DNA from: UBA11574 sp963752565
Lineage (GTDB): Bacteria; Desulfobacterota; Desulfobacteria; Desulfobacterales; UBA11574
Reading direction: 5' to 3'
Assembly: GCA_963752565.1 (NCBI GenBank)
Contig: CAVVZC010000003.1
Location: forward strand, 558,001 to 622,000
DNA: 64,000 bases
Every line of letters starts with the position of its first letter. Position 1 is the first letter of the stretch. Shown here piece by piece: positions 18,579 to 27,735 of the stretch. Made by a program: the position numbers and the translations under genes. The notes below the pieces were generated by a model. That model saw nothing but the letters and a program-made list of their open reading frames with translations, had not been told where the DNA came from and did not search any database.

Positions 18579-19415
18579 ATGATAACTAAAAGATCACATA
18601 AAGCTCGCATTTCTATTCGTCTGTTTGACAGTCACTGCCATTTAGACGACAGGGCCTATGACAAAGATTTGGATGATGTCATCCATCGTATGCATGACGC
18701 CGGCGTTGCGTCGGCCATGACCATTGGAACAACCCTTGAACGCTGCATCAAAGGGGTTGCCATCGCGGAATCCATACCAGGGGTGTATGCTTCGGTGGGC
18801 ATTCATCCCCACGGTGCAAAAAGCTGCGATGAAGACGTCCTAAAGACGCTCAAGGATCTTGCCGGAAGTCCCAGCGTTAGCGCATGGGGAGAAATCGGCC
18901 TTGACTTTAACCGAATGTTCTCTCCCAGAGACGTTCAGGAAAAGTGGCTTGTCAGACAGCTTGAAATTGCCGATACGTTGAAACTTCCGGTCATATTTCA
19001 CGAGCGGGACAGCAACGGCCGCCTGCTCGACATTCTGAAAACACATTTTAAAACCGGCCGAAACGGGATTGTGCACTGCTTCAGCGGCACTGAGGATGAG
19101 CTGAAACAATATCTTGATTTGGGCCTTTATATCGGAATTACTGGCATTGTGACCATCAAGGGGCGTGGTGCGGACTTGAGAAAGATGGCACCTTCGATCC
19201 CGGTCAATAGAATCCTGATCGAAACCGATGCGCCCTATCTGACGCCGACACCCGAAAGAAACCACACCCAAAGAAACGAACCGGCCTTTGTCCGATCGGT
19301 TTTTTTGAAGCTTGCTGAAGTAAGACAGGAAGATCCTATCTCCCTGTCTGAATCCCTATGGAACAACACCTGCCGATTATATGGTGTTGACGCTGATACA
19401 ACATTGAGCCGGTGA
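18579..19415 (+). CDS. tatD: TatD family metal-dependent hydrolase (deoxyribonuclease)
   Basis: The 278-residue product has the TatD metal sites in order: FDSHCHLDD near residue 16, GIHPHGA near 74, GEIGLDFN near 100, PVIFHERDS near 130, VHCFSGT near 160, and the final IETDAPYLTP near 212. These bind two or three divalent metals in a TIM barrel; characterised relatives are 3'-5' nucleases that trim DNA or RNA ends. The first dozen basic residues may be too long a start, as the family usually begins directly before the DSHCH strand. No neighbour shares its strand closely, so function in an operon is not indicated. Confidence 0.93.
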   Translation: MITKRSHKARISIRLFDSHCHLDDRAYDKDLDDVIHRMHDAGVASAMTIGTTLERCIKGVAIAESIPGVYASVGIHPHGAKSCDEDVLKTLKDLAGSPSVSAWGEIGLDFNRMFSPRDVQEKWLVRQLEIADTLKLPVIFHERDSNGRLLDILKTHFKTGRNGIVHCFSGTEDELKQYLDLGLYIGITGIVTIKGRGADLRKMAPSIPVNRILIETDAPYLTPTPERNHTQRNEPAFVRSVFLKLAEVRQEDPISLSESLWNNTCRLYGVDADTTLSR

Positions 19416-19543
19416 GGCACTATTTGAAAACAGTTTCCACTTTGAAACACCTTACTGGTTCCCTAAAATGAATATTAAAAGCTTCTTTACTTTAGTTGTC
19501 ATTTCGCTTAAAATACAACAAGTTCTATATATAAAGCTACATA

Positions 19544-19601
19544 ATTCAAGTTTCGCACACTTTAGCGGCATTGCTAAAAATTAAGGGCGCGAAACTTGAG
19601 T
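19544..19601. repeat. intergenic inverted repeat, family B (ATTCAAGTTTCGC arms)
   Basis: ATTCAAGTTTCGC at 19544-19556 faces GCGAAACTTGAGT at 19589-19601 (12 of 13 positions pair). An inner TTTAGC/GCTAAA pair sits inside the loop. The first 17 bases of the left arm (19544-19560) recur exactly at 51428-51444, so this is a member of a dispersed repeat family. Confidence 0.7.
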
Positions 19602-19646
19602 TAGAAGAAAAATGGACATGATATACAAAAAGAAAAGAAATTACAT

Positions 19647-20867
19647 ATGAGCCATCACACGATTGAAAAACAAACCATTGGCGATTTAAAATCCTTTTAC
19701 AATTTAATGTCACAAACCCGCGATGTACGTTTTGAAATAGTAAACGATTTGTTTTCATCTCAAGACATACAAAAAAGCCGGATTACCGCTTTAAAAAATG
19801 CACTCGATTCTCTTATAGAAATCTTGGATAACGGATACAAAACCGCTCTTAAAATCGATGGTTCTGAAAGCATCGATGTGGATGTGACCTATGAAGTCAC
19901 AGAACTAAAAAAAGATATATACTATCTTGAAAATAATGAGAACAAGTTCATGTCCTACCTTGAATCGCTGCATCCAAATTTTTCAACCCACGTGCAATCC
20001 GGTACGGCATTATTGAAGGGAAAGCATTTTAATTGTTTTATCACAGACAGAGACGGTACCACCAACAATTATTGCGGTCGATATCGCTCTTCTGTCCAGT
20101 CGATCTACAATGCAGTATTTTTAACCCGCTTTGCCAAAAATACGGTGTCCAATCCTATTATGATGACCTCCGCACCCCTCAAAGACATCGGTATTGTAGA
20201 TGTCAGCGTCACTCCTGACAAAACCATGATATACGCAGCATCAAAAGGTCGCGAATTCATTGATCTTTCGAATGAGCGAAGAACATTTCCCATTGACGAT
20301 CAAAAGCAAAAACTTATTCAACGCCTTTACCGAAAATTGGATAATTTGGTTAAAGATCCGGCATATGAAAAGTTCTCTCTGATCGGGTCCGGACTTCAAT
20401 TCAAATTCGGTCAAATCACCATTGCGAAACAAGATATCAATGGCTCGATTCCAGGGCCGAAATCCGAGGAATTTTTAGGTTTGATTAAAAATGTTGTAAC
20501 AGACCTGGACCCCACACACGAAAATTTCAGGATCGAAGATACGGGCTTGGATATTGAAATTATACTTACTATTTCGGATAAAAAAGCCGGTTTAAAAGAT
20601 TTCGACAAAGGAGACGGCGTCAAATATCTGGACAAAGAATTGAATCTTGACATGAACAAAGGCCCGCATTTGATTTGTGGCGATACCGGATCGGATGTGC
20701 CAATGATTGAAGCAACCATGAAACGAACGAACGATACGTGGTCTATTTTCGTGACCAAAAATCAAGAGCTGGCTCAGCGCGTAAAAGCACTTTGCCCCAA
20801 CGCACTGATCGTTCCTGAACCGGACATTCTGGTTACGATTTTAAACCAACTTTCAACCCGTTTTTGA
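19647..20867 (+). CDS. HAD-superfamily phosphatase, trehalose-6-phosphate-phosphatase-like
   Basis: This 406-residue protein has a helical N-terminal region of about 120 residues of unknown role, then a HAD phosphatase core. Motif I is CFITDRDGTTNN (nucleophile D134 and general acid D136), and the late acidic motif is CGDTGSDVPMIEA near residue 352. The DxDGT form and GDxxxD spacing fit the TPP/sucrose-phosphatase branch (HAD IIB), but it is much longer than a normal trehalose-6-phosphate phosphatase. It is directly upstream of, and nearly overlaps, the HAD-GH65 fusion gene, so its substrate is probably a sugar phosphate or disaccharide phosphate in the same pathway. Exact substrate not determinable. 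Confidence 0.78.
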   Translation: MSHHTIEKQTIGDLKSFYNLMSQTRDVRFEIVNDLFSSQDIQKSRITALKNALDSLIEILDNGYKTALKIDGSESIDVDVTYEVTELKKDIYYLENNENKFMSYLESLHPNFSTHVQSGTALLKGKHFNCFITDRDGTTNNYCGRYRSSVQSIYNAVFLTRFAKNTVSNPIMMTSAPLKDIGIVDVSVTPDKTMIYAASKGREFIDLSNERRTFPIDDQKQKLIQRLYRKLDNLVKDPAYEKFSLIGSGLQFKFGQITIAKQDINGSIPGPKSEEFLGLIKNVVTDLDPTHENFRIEDTGLDIEIILTISDKKAGLKDFDKGDGVKYLDKELNLDMNKGPHLICGDTGSDVPMIEATMKRTNDTWSIFVTKNQELAQRVKALCPNALIVPEPDILVTILNQLSTRF

Positions 20868-20881
20868 AAAATGAGGACCAA

Positions 20882-23800
20882 ATGGCTTTGAAAAAATTTA
20901 AAGGAGTGATCTTGGATCTTGATGGTGTGATTACAGGAACAGCCCGCGTACATGGCCTTGCATGGGAAAGCATGTTCAATGATTATTTGAAAATGGCTGC
21001 AGAACGTGACAACACACCGTTTGTCCCGTTTGATCGTGAAAAAGATTATCTGGAATACGTTGACGGTAAACCCCGAATGGATGGCGTCAAAAGCTTTCTG
21101 GAATCCAGGGGAATTCAATTGCCGTTTGGCGATTTCGATGATCCGCCGGATGTTGAGACCATTTGCGGACTGGGAAATCGAAAAAACAAGGACTTTCAAA
21201 AAGTACTTCGAAAAGAAGGACCGGATGTTTTCGATTCAACAATGGCTTTTATTAAAGCATGTCAGAAACGAGGTATTAAAATCGGTGTTGCGTCTTCCAG
21301 TCAAAATTGTAAGCTCATTTTGGAGCTGGCCAACATCGAAAAATATTTTGAGGCTCGGGTTGGCGGCGTGATTTCTCGAGAATTGAATCTGAAAGGAAAA
21401 CCAGAGCCCGATATTTTTGTAACTGCTGCACAGTGGATGGGATTGAAACCGGGTGAATGTGTGGTGGTCGAAGATGCCATTTCGGGAGTGCAGGCCGGCA
21501 GAAACGGTAGTTTCGGACTGACCTTAGGTATTGCCAGAGAAATCGAAGGTGAAGCGCTCATCAAAAATGGTGCAGATATTGTGGTTCGCGACATGGCGGA
21601 AATTTCACTGGACAGAATCAACCAATGGTTCGGAAAAGGTATAGAAGCCGATGGGTGGAACCTGACCTATGATGCCTTTGATCCGGAAGATGAAAAGCTT
21701 CGAGAAACCCTGACCGCAGTTGGAAATGGGTATCTTGGAACTCGTGGAAGTTATGAAGGAGAACATGCATCAGACATTCATTATCCGGGCACATATATGG
21801 CCGGTGTGTATAACAAACCGAGCACCATAGTGGGCGGCAAACGCATCTATAACAATGATTTTGTGAATTGTCCCAATTGGACGCTCATCGAATTTGCCAT
21901 CGGCGAATCGGATTATCTTAGCCCTTTGAAAATGAATATTCTTAGCTATCAACAAAAGTTGAATATGAAAGAAGGCGTGATGCAGCGCACCATTTTGTGC
22001 AAAGATGGTGTGGGAAGAATTACCCGGATTCAAAGCCGCCGGGTTGCATCCATGGCCGATCCCCATGTGTGCGCCATTAAATTTGATATGACTCCCGTCA
22101 ATTACACAGATACGATTCGTATTAGATCCGCCATCGACGGTACGGTCATTAATGACAATGTTCCCAGGTACCGTCAGCTCAATTCAAAACACCTGGCACC
22201 TGTGTCTCAGGGTAAAACCAGAAACGGTATCTATCTGCACGTTCAAACCCGTCAGTCCAAATATCAAATTGTCATGAACGCCAAAACGAAAATATATCAA
22301 CAAAACAGATCCATTCGCCCTCGTAAAACAGTGTTTCAGAAAAAAGGTTACATTGCCGAAATCATAACACTTGATGCCATGGAGAATACAACGTATTCGC
22401 TTGAAAAACTTGTCAGTTTATTCACATCGTTGGATAAAGGTGTCACCCATCCTCGTAAAGTCGGCTCCCGGGCACTGGCAGGCATCAAATCCTTCAAAGA
22501 TGTGCTTGGGCCAAACGCCCGCGCCTGGAGCAATCTCTGGAAAAAAGCAGATATTCGAATCCATGGCGACCGATTCATGCAAAAAGCGACGAGACTTCAT
22601 ATCTACCATCTTCTTGTGGCTGCATCGCCCAATAACAGAACCATCGATGCTGGAATAACGGCTCGGGGGCTTCATGGGGAAGCTTACCGCGGCCATGTGT
22701 TTTGGGATGAACTCTATATTCTGCCGTTTTACAACCTCCGATTTCCGGAGATCTCAAAAGCGCTGCTCATGTATCGTTACAGGCGATTAGAGGGCGCTCG
22801 CATGTATGCCAAAGAAAACGGCTATCAAGGGGCCATGTATCCATGGCAAACCGCCGATGGTGGAGAGGAAGAAACCCAGATAGTGCACTACAATCCCAAA
22901 AACGACTCATGGGGACCGGATTTGAGCCGTCTTCAACGTCACGTTTCCATCGCGGTGTTTTACAATGTCTGGAGATATGCGAATGATACGAATGACCATA
23001 CATTCATGAATGAATACGGTGCTGAAATGATGTTAGACATTGCCCGATTCTGGGCAAGTGCCACATATGTCGACAAAAATACCGGGAAATATTCCATTAA
23101 AAAGGTAATGGGACCCGACGAATTTCATGAAAAGCTGCCCGGTTCAGATGACCATGGGGTAAAAGACAACGCCTATACGAACATCATGGTTGTATGGCTT
23201 TTGGAAAAAGCCATGGAAGTTATAAAGAACCTTTCCAACCGAACGTTTAATCGAATTAGCAGAAATATCAGGCTTAACGTTGAAGAAACCGAAAAATGGA
23301 AAGATATTTGCAAGAAGATGAATGTGATCATATCTGATGACGACATTATCAGCCAGTTTGATGGATACTTTGATTTAAAAGAACTGGATTGGCAACATTA
23401 CCGGGAAAAATATGACGATATTCATCGAATGGACCGCATCCTAAAGGCGGAAGGAGATTCACCGGATGCATATAAGGTTGCGAAACAAGCTGACACACTG
23501 ATGACCTTTTATGTATTGTCACCGGAGGCTGTGGCTCGCATCCTTAAACAAGTGGGCCATCCTGTTGAAGATCCCATTGAACTGTTAAAGAAAAACTACG
23601 AATACTATGAACAGCGCACCAGCCATGGATCGACATTGAGCAAGGTGGTCCATGCAGTGATTTCCAGCTATATGGCGGAAGAAGAGACGGCGTGGGAATG
23701 GTTTGTTGAAGCGATGAGATCCGACATATATGACACCCAGGGGGGAACGACACCGGAAGGTATTCATTGCGGTGTAATGGCCGGCACACTGGATGTCATT

Positions 23801-24043
23801 ACGCGATACTTTGCAGGTATTGATTTTTCACATAAGATTCCGGAAATCAACCCCCATCTTCCCCATCACTGGAAAGAGATGTCCTTGAAAGTCTGCCACA
23901 AAAATATCTGGTATGATTTAAAATTAACTCAAGACAAATTACAACTGACCGTAAATGGTAGGCTAAAAGCCCCCCTACCGGTAAAGGTTCAAGGAAAAAC
24001 CATCAAAATTAGGGCCGGTAAAACGCGTTCTGTTCGTTTATAA
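20882..24043 (+). CDS. fusion of beta-phosphoglucomutase-like HAD and GH65 glycoside phosphorylase
   Basis: From the ATG at 20882 (GAGGA upstream; a TTG at 20864 overlaps the previous stop and is less likely) the product is 1053 residues. Residues about 1-255 form a beta-phosphoglucomutase-type HAD: GVILDLDGVITG (D12, D14), GVASSSQN, KGKPEPDIF, VVVEDAISGVQAG. Residues about 265-1050 form a GH65 phosphorylase: WDELYILPFYNL, then GPDEFHEK with general acid E747, NAYTN, and the phosphate-binding HGSTLSKVVHAV. GH65 enzymes split trehalose, maltose or kojibiose with phosphate to beta-glucose 1-phosphate, which beta-phosphoglucomutase converts to glucose 6-phosphate, so one chain would hold both steps. 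Substrate disaccharide is not evident from sequence. Confidence 0.9.
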   Translation: MALKKFKGVILDLDGVITGTARVHGLAWESMFNDYLKMAAERDNTPFVPFDREKDYLEYVDGKPRMDGVKSFLESRGIQLPFGDFDDPPDVETICGLGNRKNKDFQKVLRKEGPDVFDSTMAFIKACQKRGIKIGVASSSQNCKLILELANIEKYFEARVGGVISRELNLKGKPEPDIFVTAAQWMGLKPGECVVVEDAISGVQAGRNGSFGLTLGIAREIEGEALIKNGADIVVRDMAEISLDRINQWFGKGIEADGWNLTYDAFDPEDEKLRETLTAVGNGYLGTRGSYEGEHASDIHYPGTYMAGVYNKPSTIVGGKRIYNNDFVNCPNWTLIEFAIGESDYLSPLKMNILSYQQKLNMKEGVMQRTILCKDGVGRITRIQSRRVASMADPHVCAIKFDMTPVNYTDTIRIRSAIDGTVINDNVPRYRQLNSKHLAPVSQGKTRNGIYLHVQTRQSKYQIVMNAKTKIYQQNRSIRPRKTVFQKKGYIAEIITLDAMENTTYSLEKLVSLFTSLDKGVTHPRKVGSRALAGIKSFKDVLGPNARAWSNLWKKADIRIHGDRFMQKATRLHIYHLLVAASPNNRTIDAGITARGLHGEAYRGHVFWDELYILPFYNLRFPEISKALLMYRYRRLEGARMYAKENGYQGAMYPWQTADGGEEETQIVHYNPKNDSWGPDLSRLQRHVSIAVFYNVWRYANDTNDHTFMNEYGAEMMLDIARFWASATYVDKNTGKYSIKKVMGPDEFHEKLPGSDDHGVKDNAYTNIMVVWLLEKAMEVIKNLSNRTFNRISRNIRLNVEETEKWKDICKKMNVIISDDDIISQFDGYFDLKELDWQHYREKYDDIHRMDRILKAEGDSPDAYKVAKQADTLMTFYVLSPEAVARILKQVGHPVEDPIELLKKNYEYYEQRTSHGSTLSKVVHAVISSYMAEEETAWEWFVEAMRSDIYDTQGGTTPEGIHCGVMAGTLDVITRYFAGIDFSHKIPEINPHLPHHWKEMSLKVCHKNIWYDLKLTQDKLQLTVNGRLKAPLPVKVQGKTIKIRAGKTRSVRL

Positions 24044-24239
24044 GTCAACTGCTTTTCTCACGAGCCTGATGGGTGAAGAATTTAATTTTAAAATGCTAAA
24101 AAATACAAACAATGTGTTTTCGGAAAGATCCGCCCGACTATAATATAATCTTTTAATTTCAAATTGGTTTCTTGTTTTTTGACAAACAAAATAAATTCTT
24201 CATGAGAAATGCGGGCTAAAGTTTCGCGTCTATATTCAT

Positions 24240-24908
24240 ATGATCACGCATACCCACATCTACCAGTATATTCTTGAAAATTTTTTATCGCCGGAAAAAA
24301 CACCGCGAAAAGAGAAATATTCGAGCGGAACGAACTATGTTTTGGCTGTATCCGGTGCGGCTGCCTCTGGAAAAACAACGTTCTGCAAAGGGATGGTCGA
24401 GTATCTAAGAAAGAAAGGTTTAAGTGCCGTTCATGTTCCCTTGGATGGCTATCTTCTTGACAGGGAAACTCGAGATAAACAAAATTTAAGCGGTTACGAC
24501 CCGAAGTCTTCTAATCTCTCCAGAATGATCGATCATATGAAAACCCTCATCTATGCAGGCAAGTCATTTAACTTGCCGATCTACGACCATAAAAGCGGCA
24601 ACCATAGGCGATCCCGGCGTATAAAACCTGCCGAGGTCATCATACTCGATGGTATAATGTCTCTTCAATTCGAGATACGCGAACGTTTTCCCAATCTAAA
24701 TATCTTTTTTACCAGCGATGACATAGTTATTCGCGGTTTGCGATTATTGGTTGATATGGAAGAGAGGGGTTATTCCGCGTTTCAAGCGTTGGCTCACTCT
24801 GATGAAGAATTTGTTTTTTACAACAAATGGATCTATCCGCAAATCACGTTTGCACATTTAAAAATTTTAGTGGGAGAACAGCGAGAACTCAAGCTTGCAT
24901 CCGAATAA
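24240..24908 (+). CDS. P-loop kinase of the uridine kinase/phosphoribulokinase family
   Basis: The 222-residue protein has Walker A VSGAAASGKTTFC near residue 38, a LDGYLL segment where uridine kinases place catalytic Asp, IYDHKSGNHR, and VIILDGIMSLQFE resembling the Walker-B-like strand. These fit the uridine kinase/phosphoribulokinase superfamily, which phosphorylates a hydroxyl of a nucleoside or sugar. It lacks clear uridine-specific residues. Lying 196 bases downstream of the HAD-GH65 fusion on the same strand, it could phosphorylate a product sugar, or be an unlinked kinase. The ATG at 24240 has no strong ribosome site. Confidence 0.7.
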   Translation: MITHTHIYQYILENFLSPEKTPRKEKYSSGTNYVLAVSGAAASGKTTFCKGMVEYLRKKGLSAVHVPLDGYLLDRETRDKQNLSGYDPKSSNLSRMIDHMKTLIYAGKSFNLPIYDHKSGNHRRSRRIKPAEVIILDGIMSLQFEIRERFPNLNIFFTSDDIVIRGLRLLVDMEERGYSAFQALAHSDEEFVFYNKWIYPQITFAHLKILVGEQRELKLASE

Positions 24909-24957
24909 CAACAAGACAGTCGCTTAACTTGGTTTTTTCATTATATGTTGGCAAAAG

Positions 24958-25057
24958 TGTAAAGTGCCTAAAGTTAAGGTATTCTATCAATTTTAATTAT
25001 AATTGACCGCGGTGAAAGCGCGTTCCTGAAACTTTAGCTCACTTTAGGTACTTTACA
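24958..25057. repeat. 100-base imperfect palindrome, family A copy 1
   Basis: TGTAAAGTGCCTAAAGT at 24958-24974 faces ACTTTAGGTACTTTACA at 25041-25057 (16 of 17 pair). Inside lie TTAAGGTATTCTATC and AAACTTTAGCTCACT. Both inner words recur, slightly changed, in the element at 27387-27476, and the second is repeated exactly at 37452-37466. It lies between the kinase and asmA and may also act as a bidirectional terminator. Confidence 0.75.
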
Positions 25058-25138
25058 TTTTTAGACTTCAGCTTATTCGGGATAGTGCCCAGATAAAAAT
25101 ACGTCATCGTATTAATGAATTAGAGCACTTAGGTTCTA

Positions 25139-27229
25139 TTATTTGAAAATATTTAATATCTTGTCTCCAACACCTTGTTTTTTCTCTTCAGATCCTGATG
25201 TCACTTCTTTTCTTTTTCCGGTTTTGGATGTTGTGCCGGCTGCGTCTTTTCCTGTAATTTCGAGGGCCTTTTTACAGGGGTTTGCTTCTCCGGATGATCC
25301 GGAAACAAAAAGGTGGGCCCAGCCCACCGGTCCTAAAAGGGCAGCACCGATGGTGGTGGCGGTATCCACGATATCGATCTCTAAAGAAGGATTGACCAGT
25401 GTGCCGCCGAGTTTAAAGGGTTTGGTTATTTTGCTTAAGCTGATACTCAATTTCCCGGTTTTTTGGGTTCCAATCCCCTCTTTGGGCTTGGTTTCGATAT
25501 GAAACTCCAATTCTTCGGTTTTAAGATTTATTTTTCCTTCGCTGAACAATGTTTTTTGGGGATCGTCGGCGATGATGATGTCGCTTTTGGCCATGCCGTT
25601 ATTAATATTAAAATCACACACGGCACAGTTAAATCGAGCGCTGTCGATGTTCTTGCCCAAAGGATTGATTAGCCGCATAAGATTCGAACGGATTCCGGCA
25701 CCGGCAAAATCTAAATAACCGGCGGATAGTTCCCCTTCTCCCAGCAACGCAACCACATCGCCGTTCAAACCTGCCATGAGCTCTGCTATAGATTTTCCTT
25801 GACCTTTCAGATTAATGTCAAGGTCAAGAATGCCTTCAAGGGCTTGAGTAATTTCCAGCTTTTTGAGCATTTCTCCAAGATTCATTTGTTTGATATCCAT
25901 TTTTACATCAACATACGCCACATTTTCTTTTGTCTGAAAACTCAAACTGTTAACCAGATTTCCACCGCCTATCGCAGCTGTCAGGGGATTTACAGTGAGA
26001 TTTCCATCCTGTAGCCTTACCTTGGTCACAATATTATCAAAGGCAAGTCTTGGAAGAAGCATGTGTTTGATTCGAACATCAACGGCAGCGTTGATACGAT
26101 GCAGGCCGTCTAATTTTAAGGGAGTGTTTTGAAACAGTTTGTCCGATTTTCTTTTAGATTTCGTTGTCGTTTCTTTTGCACCGGCGGCTTTTCTCTCTCT
26201 TTTTATTAACATTGGACGCAGATCGAGGGTTTCGGAAAAAAGATCACCAGATATTCGCGGCCTTTTCGCAGAGTGGTCAAGTGTTACGGAACCATTTATC
26301 TTACTTTCTCCCAGTTCTATTAACATATCAGACACCTGAATTTTTTCGGACTTGCTTGCAATTAGATGACTGGAAATATGGAAAGGGCCTTTAATTGGCA
26401 GGGGTTTTCGTGTGATATTTTCAATCTTGGCCATATCATCGCCTTTGACAGAGAATCTGACATCGATGCCTTTTGCAGCCACCGGGTCCTGGATCTTGCC
26501 GGCAATGGCGAATTCCATCTGAGCGATATTGGCTTTTAAATCAACAGGATAGGATACATCAGGGTTAGTGATGCCTGCCAACGAACCGATTTTTCCGGAC
26601 ACGTTAAATGGAATGTCGTTGAACGAGCCTTTCAGTTCAATGTCGGCATCGCCCATTAACTCCGCAGATTTTCGATGACCTTGATCTATGGTTAAGACGT
26701 GGGTTCTATTTTTTTGATGGTTTTTAACCGTCAGCTTTCCATCTTTGATAAGTATCTCTTTAAAATCAAACAGTGCTGTTTCCTTTTCATCTTTTTTTAC
26801 AGGCGCTGCGTCAACTTTCTTTTGTGCCGGCAAATCAAATTCCAGATTTGTTTTACCGGATTTGTTGATTTCCATCATCAAATCCGTATTGAGCAGCGTT
26901 AACCGTTTTACATTGATTTTGCCCTGAATGAGCGGAATAAGCGAAAATTGAACTTCAATGTGGTTGGCACGGATCATTTCCGGATAAGCGCTCCAGGGAG
27001 CATTTTGAAAAGAGACCTGGTTTATCTCAAGGGTGGGAGACAAACTTATTTTTACTTTTATATCACCTGCGATGGTGAGTTCCCTGCCGGTATATTTTTT
27101 AGCGATTCCGGTAATCATTGGCTTAAACTTGTTGTAATCATAAGTCGATACGACAACAATGATGACCAAAAAACAGGCAATGATGACACCTGCGAGGACA
27201 CCTAAAATAATTTTTCGGCGCATGGTCAT
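25139..27229 (-). CDS. AsmA family protein
   Basis: This 696-residue protein has a short basic start and one membrane helix (ILGVLAGVIIACFLVIIVVVS), then the AsmA N-terminal block STYDYNKFKPMITGIAKKYTG-like and GDIKVKISLSPTLEINQVSF. The C-terminal AsmA_2-like part includes ALEGILDLDINLKGQG and LINPLGKNIDSARFNC. AsmA-like proteins are anchored in the inner membrane and span the periplasm as lipid-transfer bridges affecting outer-membrane composition. The tail after residue 640 is Lys/Gly-rich and probably disordered. GAGG precedes the ATG by about 6 bases. It is monocistronic, bracketed by two copies of repeat family A. Confidence 0.88.
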   Translation of the reverse strand: MTMRRKIILGVLAGVIIACFLVIIVVVSTYDYNKFKPMITGIAKKYTGRELTIAGDIKVKISLSPTLEINQVSFQNAPWSAYPEMIRANHIEVQFSLIPLIQGKINVKRLTLLNTDLMMEINKSGKTNLEFDLPAQKKVDAAPVKKDEKETALFDFKEILIKDGKLTVKNHQKNRTHVLTIDQGHRKSAELMGDADIELKGSFNDIPFNVSGKIGSLAGITNPDVSYPVDLKANIAQMEFAIAGKIQDPVAAKGIDVRFSVKGDDMAKIENITRKPLPIKGPFHISSHLIASKSEKIQVSDMLIELGESKINGSVTLDHSAKRPRISGDLFSETLDLRPMLIKRERKAAGAKETTTKSKRKSDKLFQNTPLKLDGLHRINAAVDVRIKHMLLPRLAFDNIVTKVRLQDGNLTVNPLTAAIGGGNLVNSLSFQTKENVAYVDVKMDIKQMNLGEMLKKLEITQALEGILDLDINLKGQGKSIAELMAGLNGDVVALLGEGELSAGYLDFAGAGIRSNLMRLINPLGKNIDSARFNCAVCDFNINNGMAKSDIIIADDPQKTLFSEGKINLKTEELEFHIETKPKEGIGTQKTGKLSISLSKITKPFKLGGTLVNPSLEIDIVDTATTIGAALLGPVGWAHLFVSGSSGEANPCKKALEITGKDAAGTTSKTGKRKEVTSGSEEKKQGVGDKILNIFK

Positions 27230-27735
27230 GCCTCCTTGATAGTGGATGTTATCAGCGTCCTTTATTTATTTTTACGTTGAAAACCTGGTCCTCCGGGACC
27301 GTTGAAGATATCGCATCCCGAGGGTCAGAGTTGATTTTGGCTCTTCCTGAAAAAACGCTGATAGAGTTTAATGTGAACTAAAGTTTAAAGTGAGCTAACA
27401 TTAAGGAATTCTATCGATTATATAAAATCTGTGGAGCAAAGTGACGCCACAACTTTAGCCATTTCAGCTCACTTTAGTCACTTCTAACTTGTCTAGCTTG
27501 CAGGAGAGCAGATCCTTCAGGGGCAAACCAAACGGGGTCTTTTGGGCCCGGATACTTTACTCATTTAATCATAAGAACCAATTTCATCCGATGCAACCTA
27601 AAAAAAAACATATTCAACAAATTCATCCCAAAGACCATGATGCAGATATTTTATTGAGCGTTTGTTCAACATCTGATAACGTTATTTCAAATATTTTGTG
27701 ACACCGATTCATAATATAAATCAATGGAGGAAGTG
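27230..27735. other. divergent intergenic region between asmA and the SIMPL gene
   Basis: The 500 bases hold a GGTCC/GGACC hairpin near 27288-27303, repeat family A copy 2, and the leader of the SIMPL gene. No small gene is convincing, though a short frame at 27489-27701 exists without a ribosome site. Confidence 0.5.
27387..27476. repeat. imperfect palindrome, family A copy 2
   Basis: AAAGTGAGCT at 27387-27396 faces AGCTCACTTT at 27466-27475. The interior contains TTAAGGAATTCTATCGATT, matching the TTAAGGTATTCTATCAATT interior of copy 1 at 24958-25057, at a similar distance from the left arm. Confidence 0.7.
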
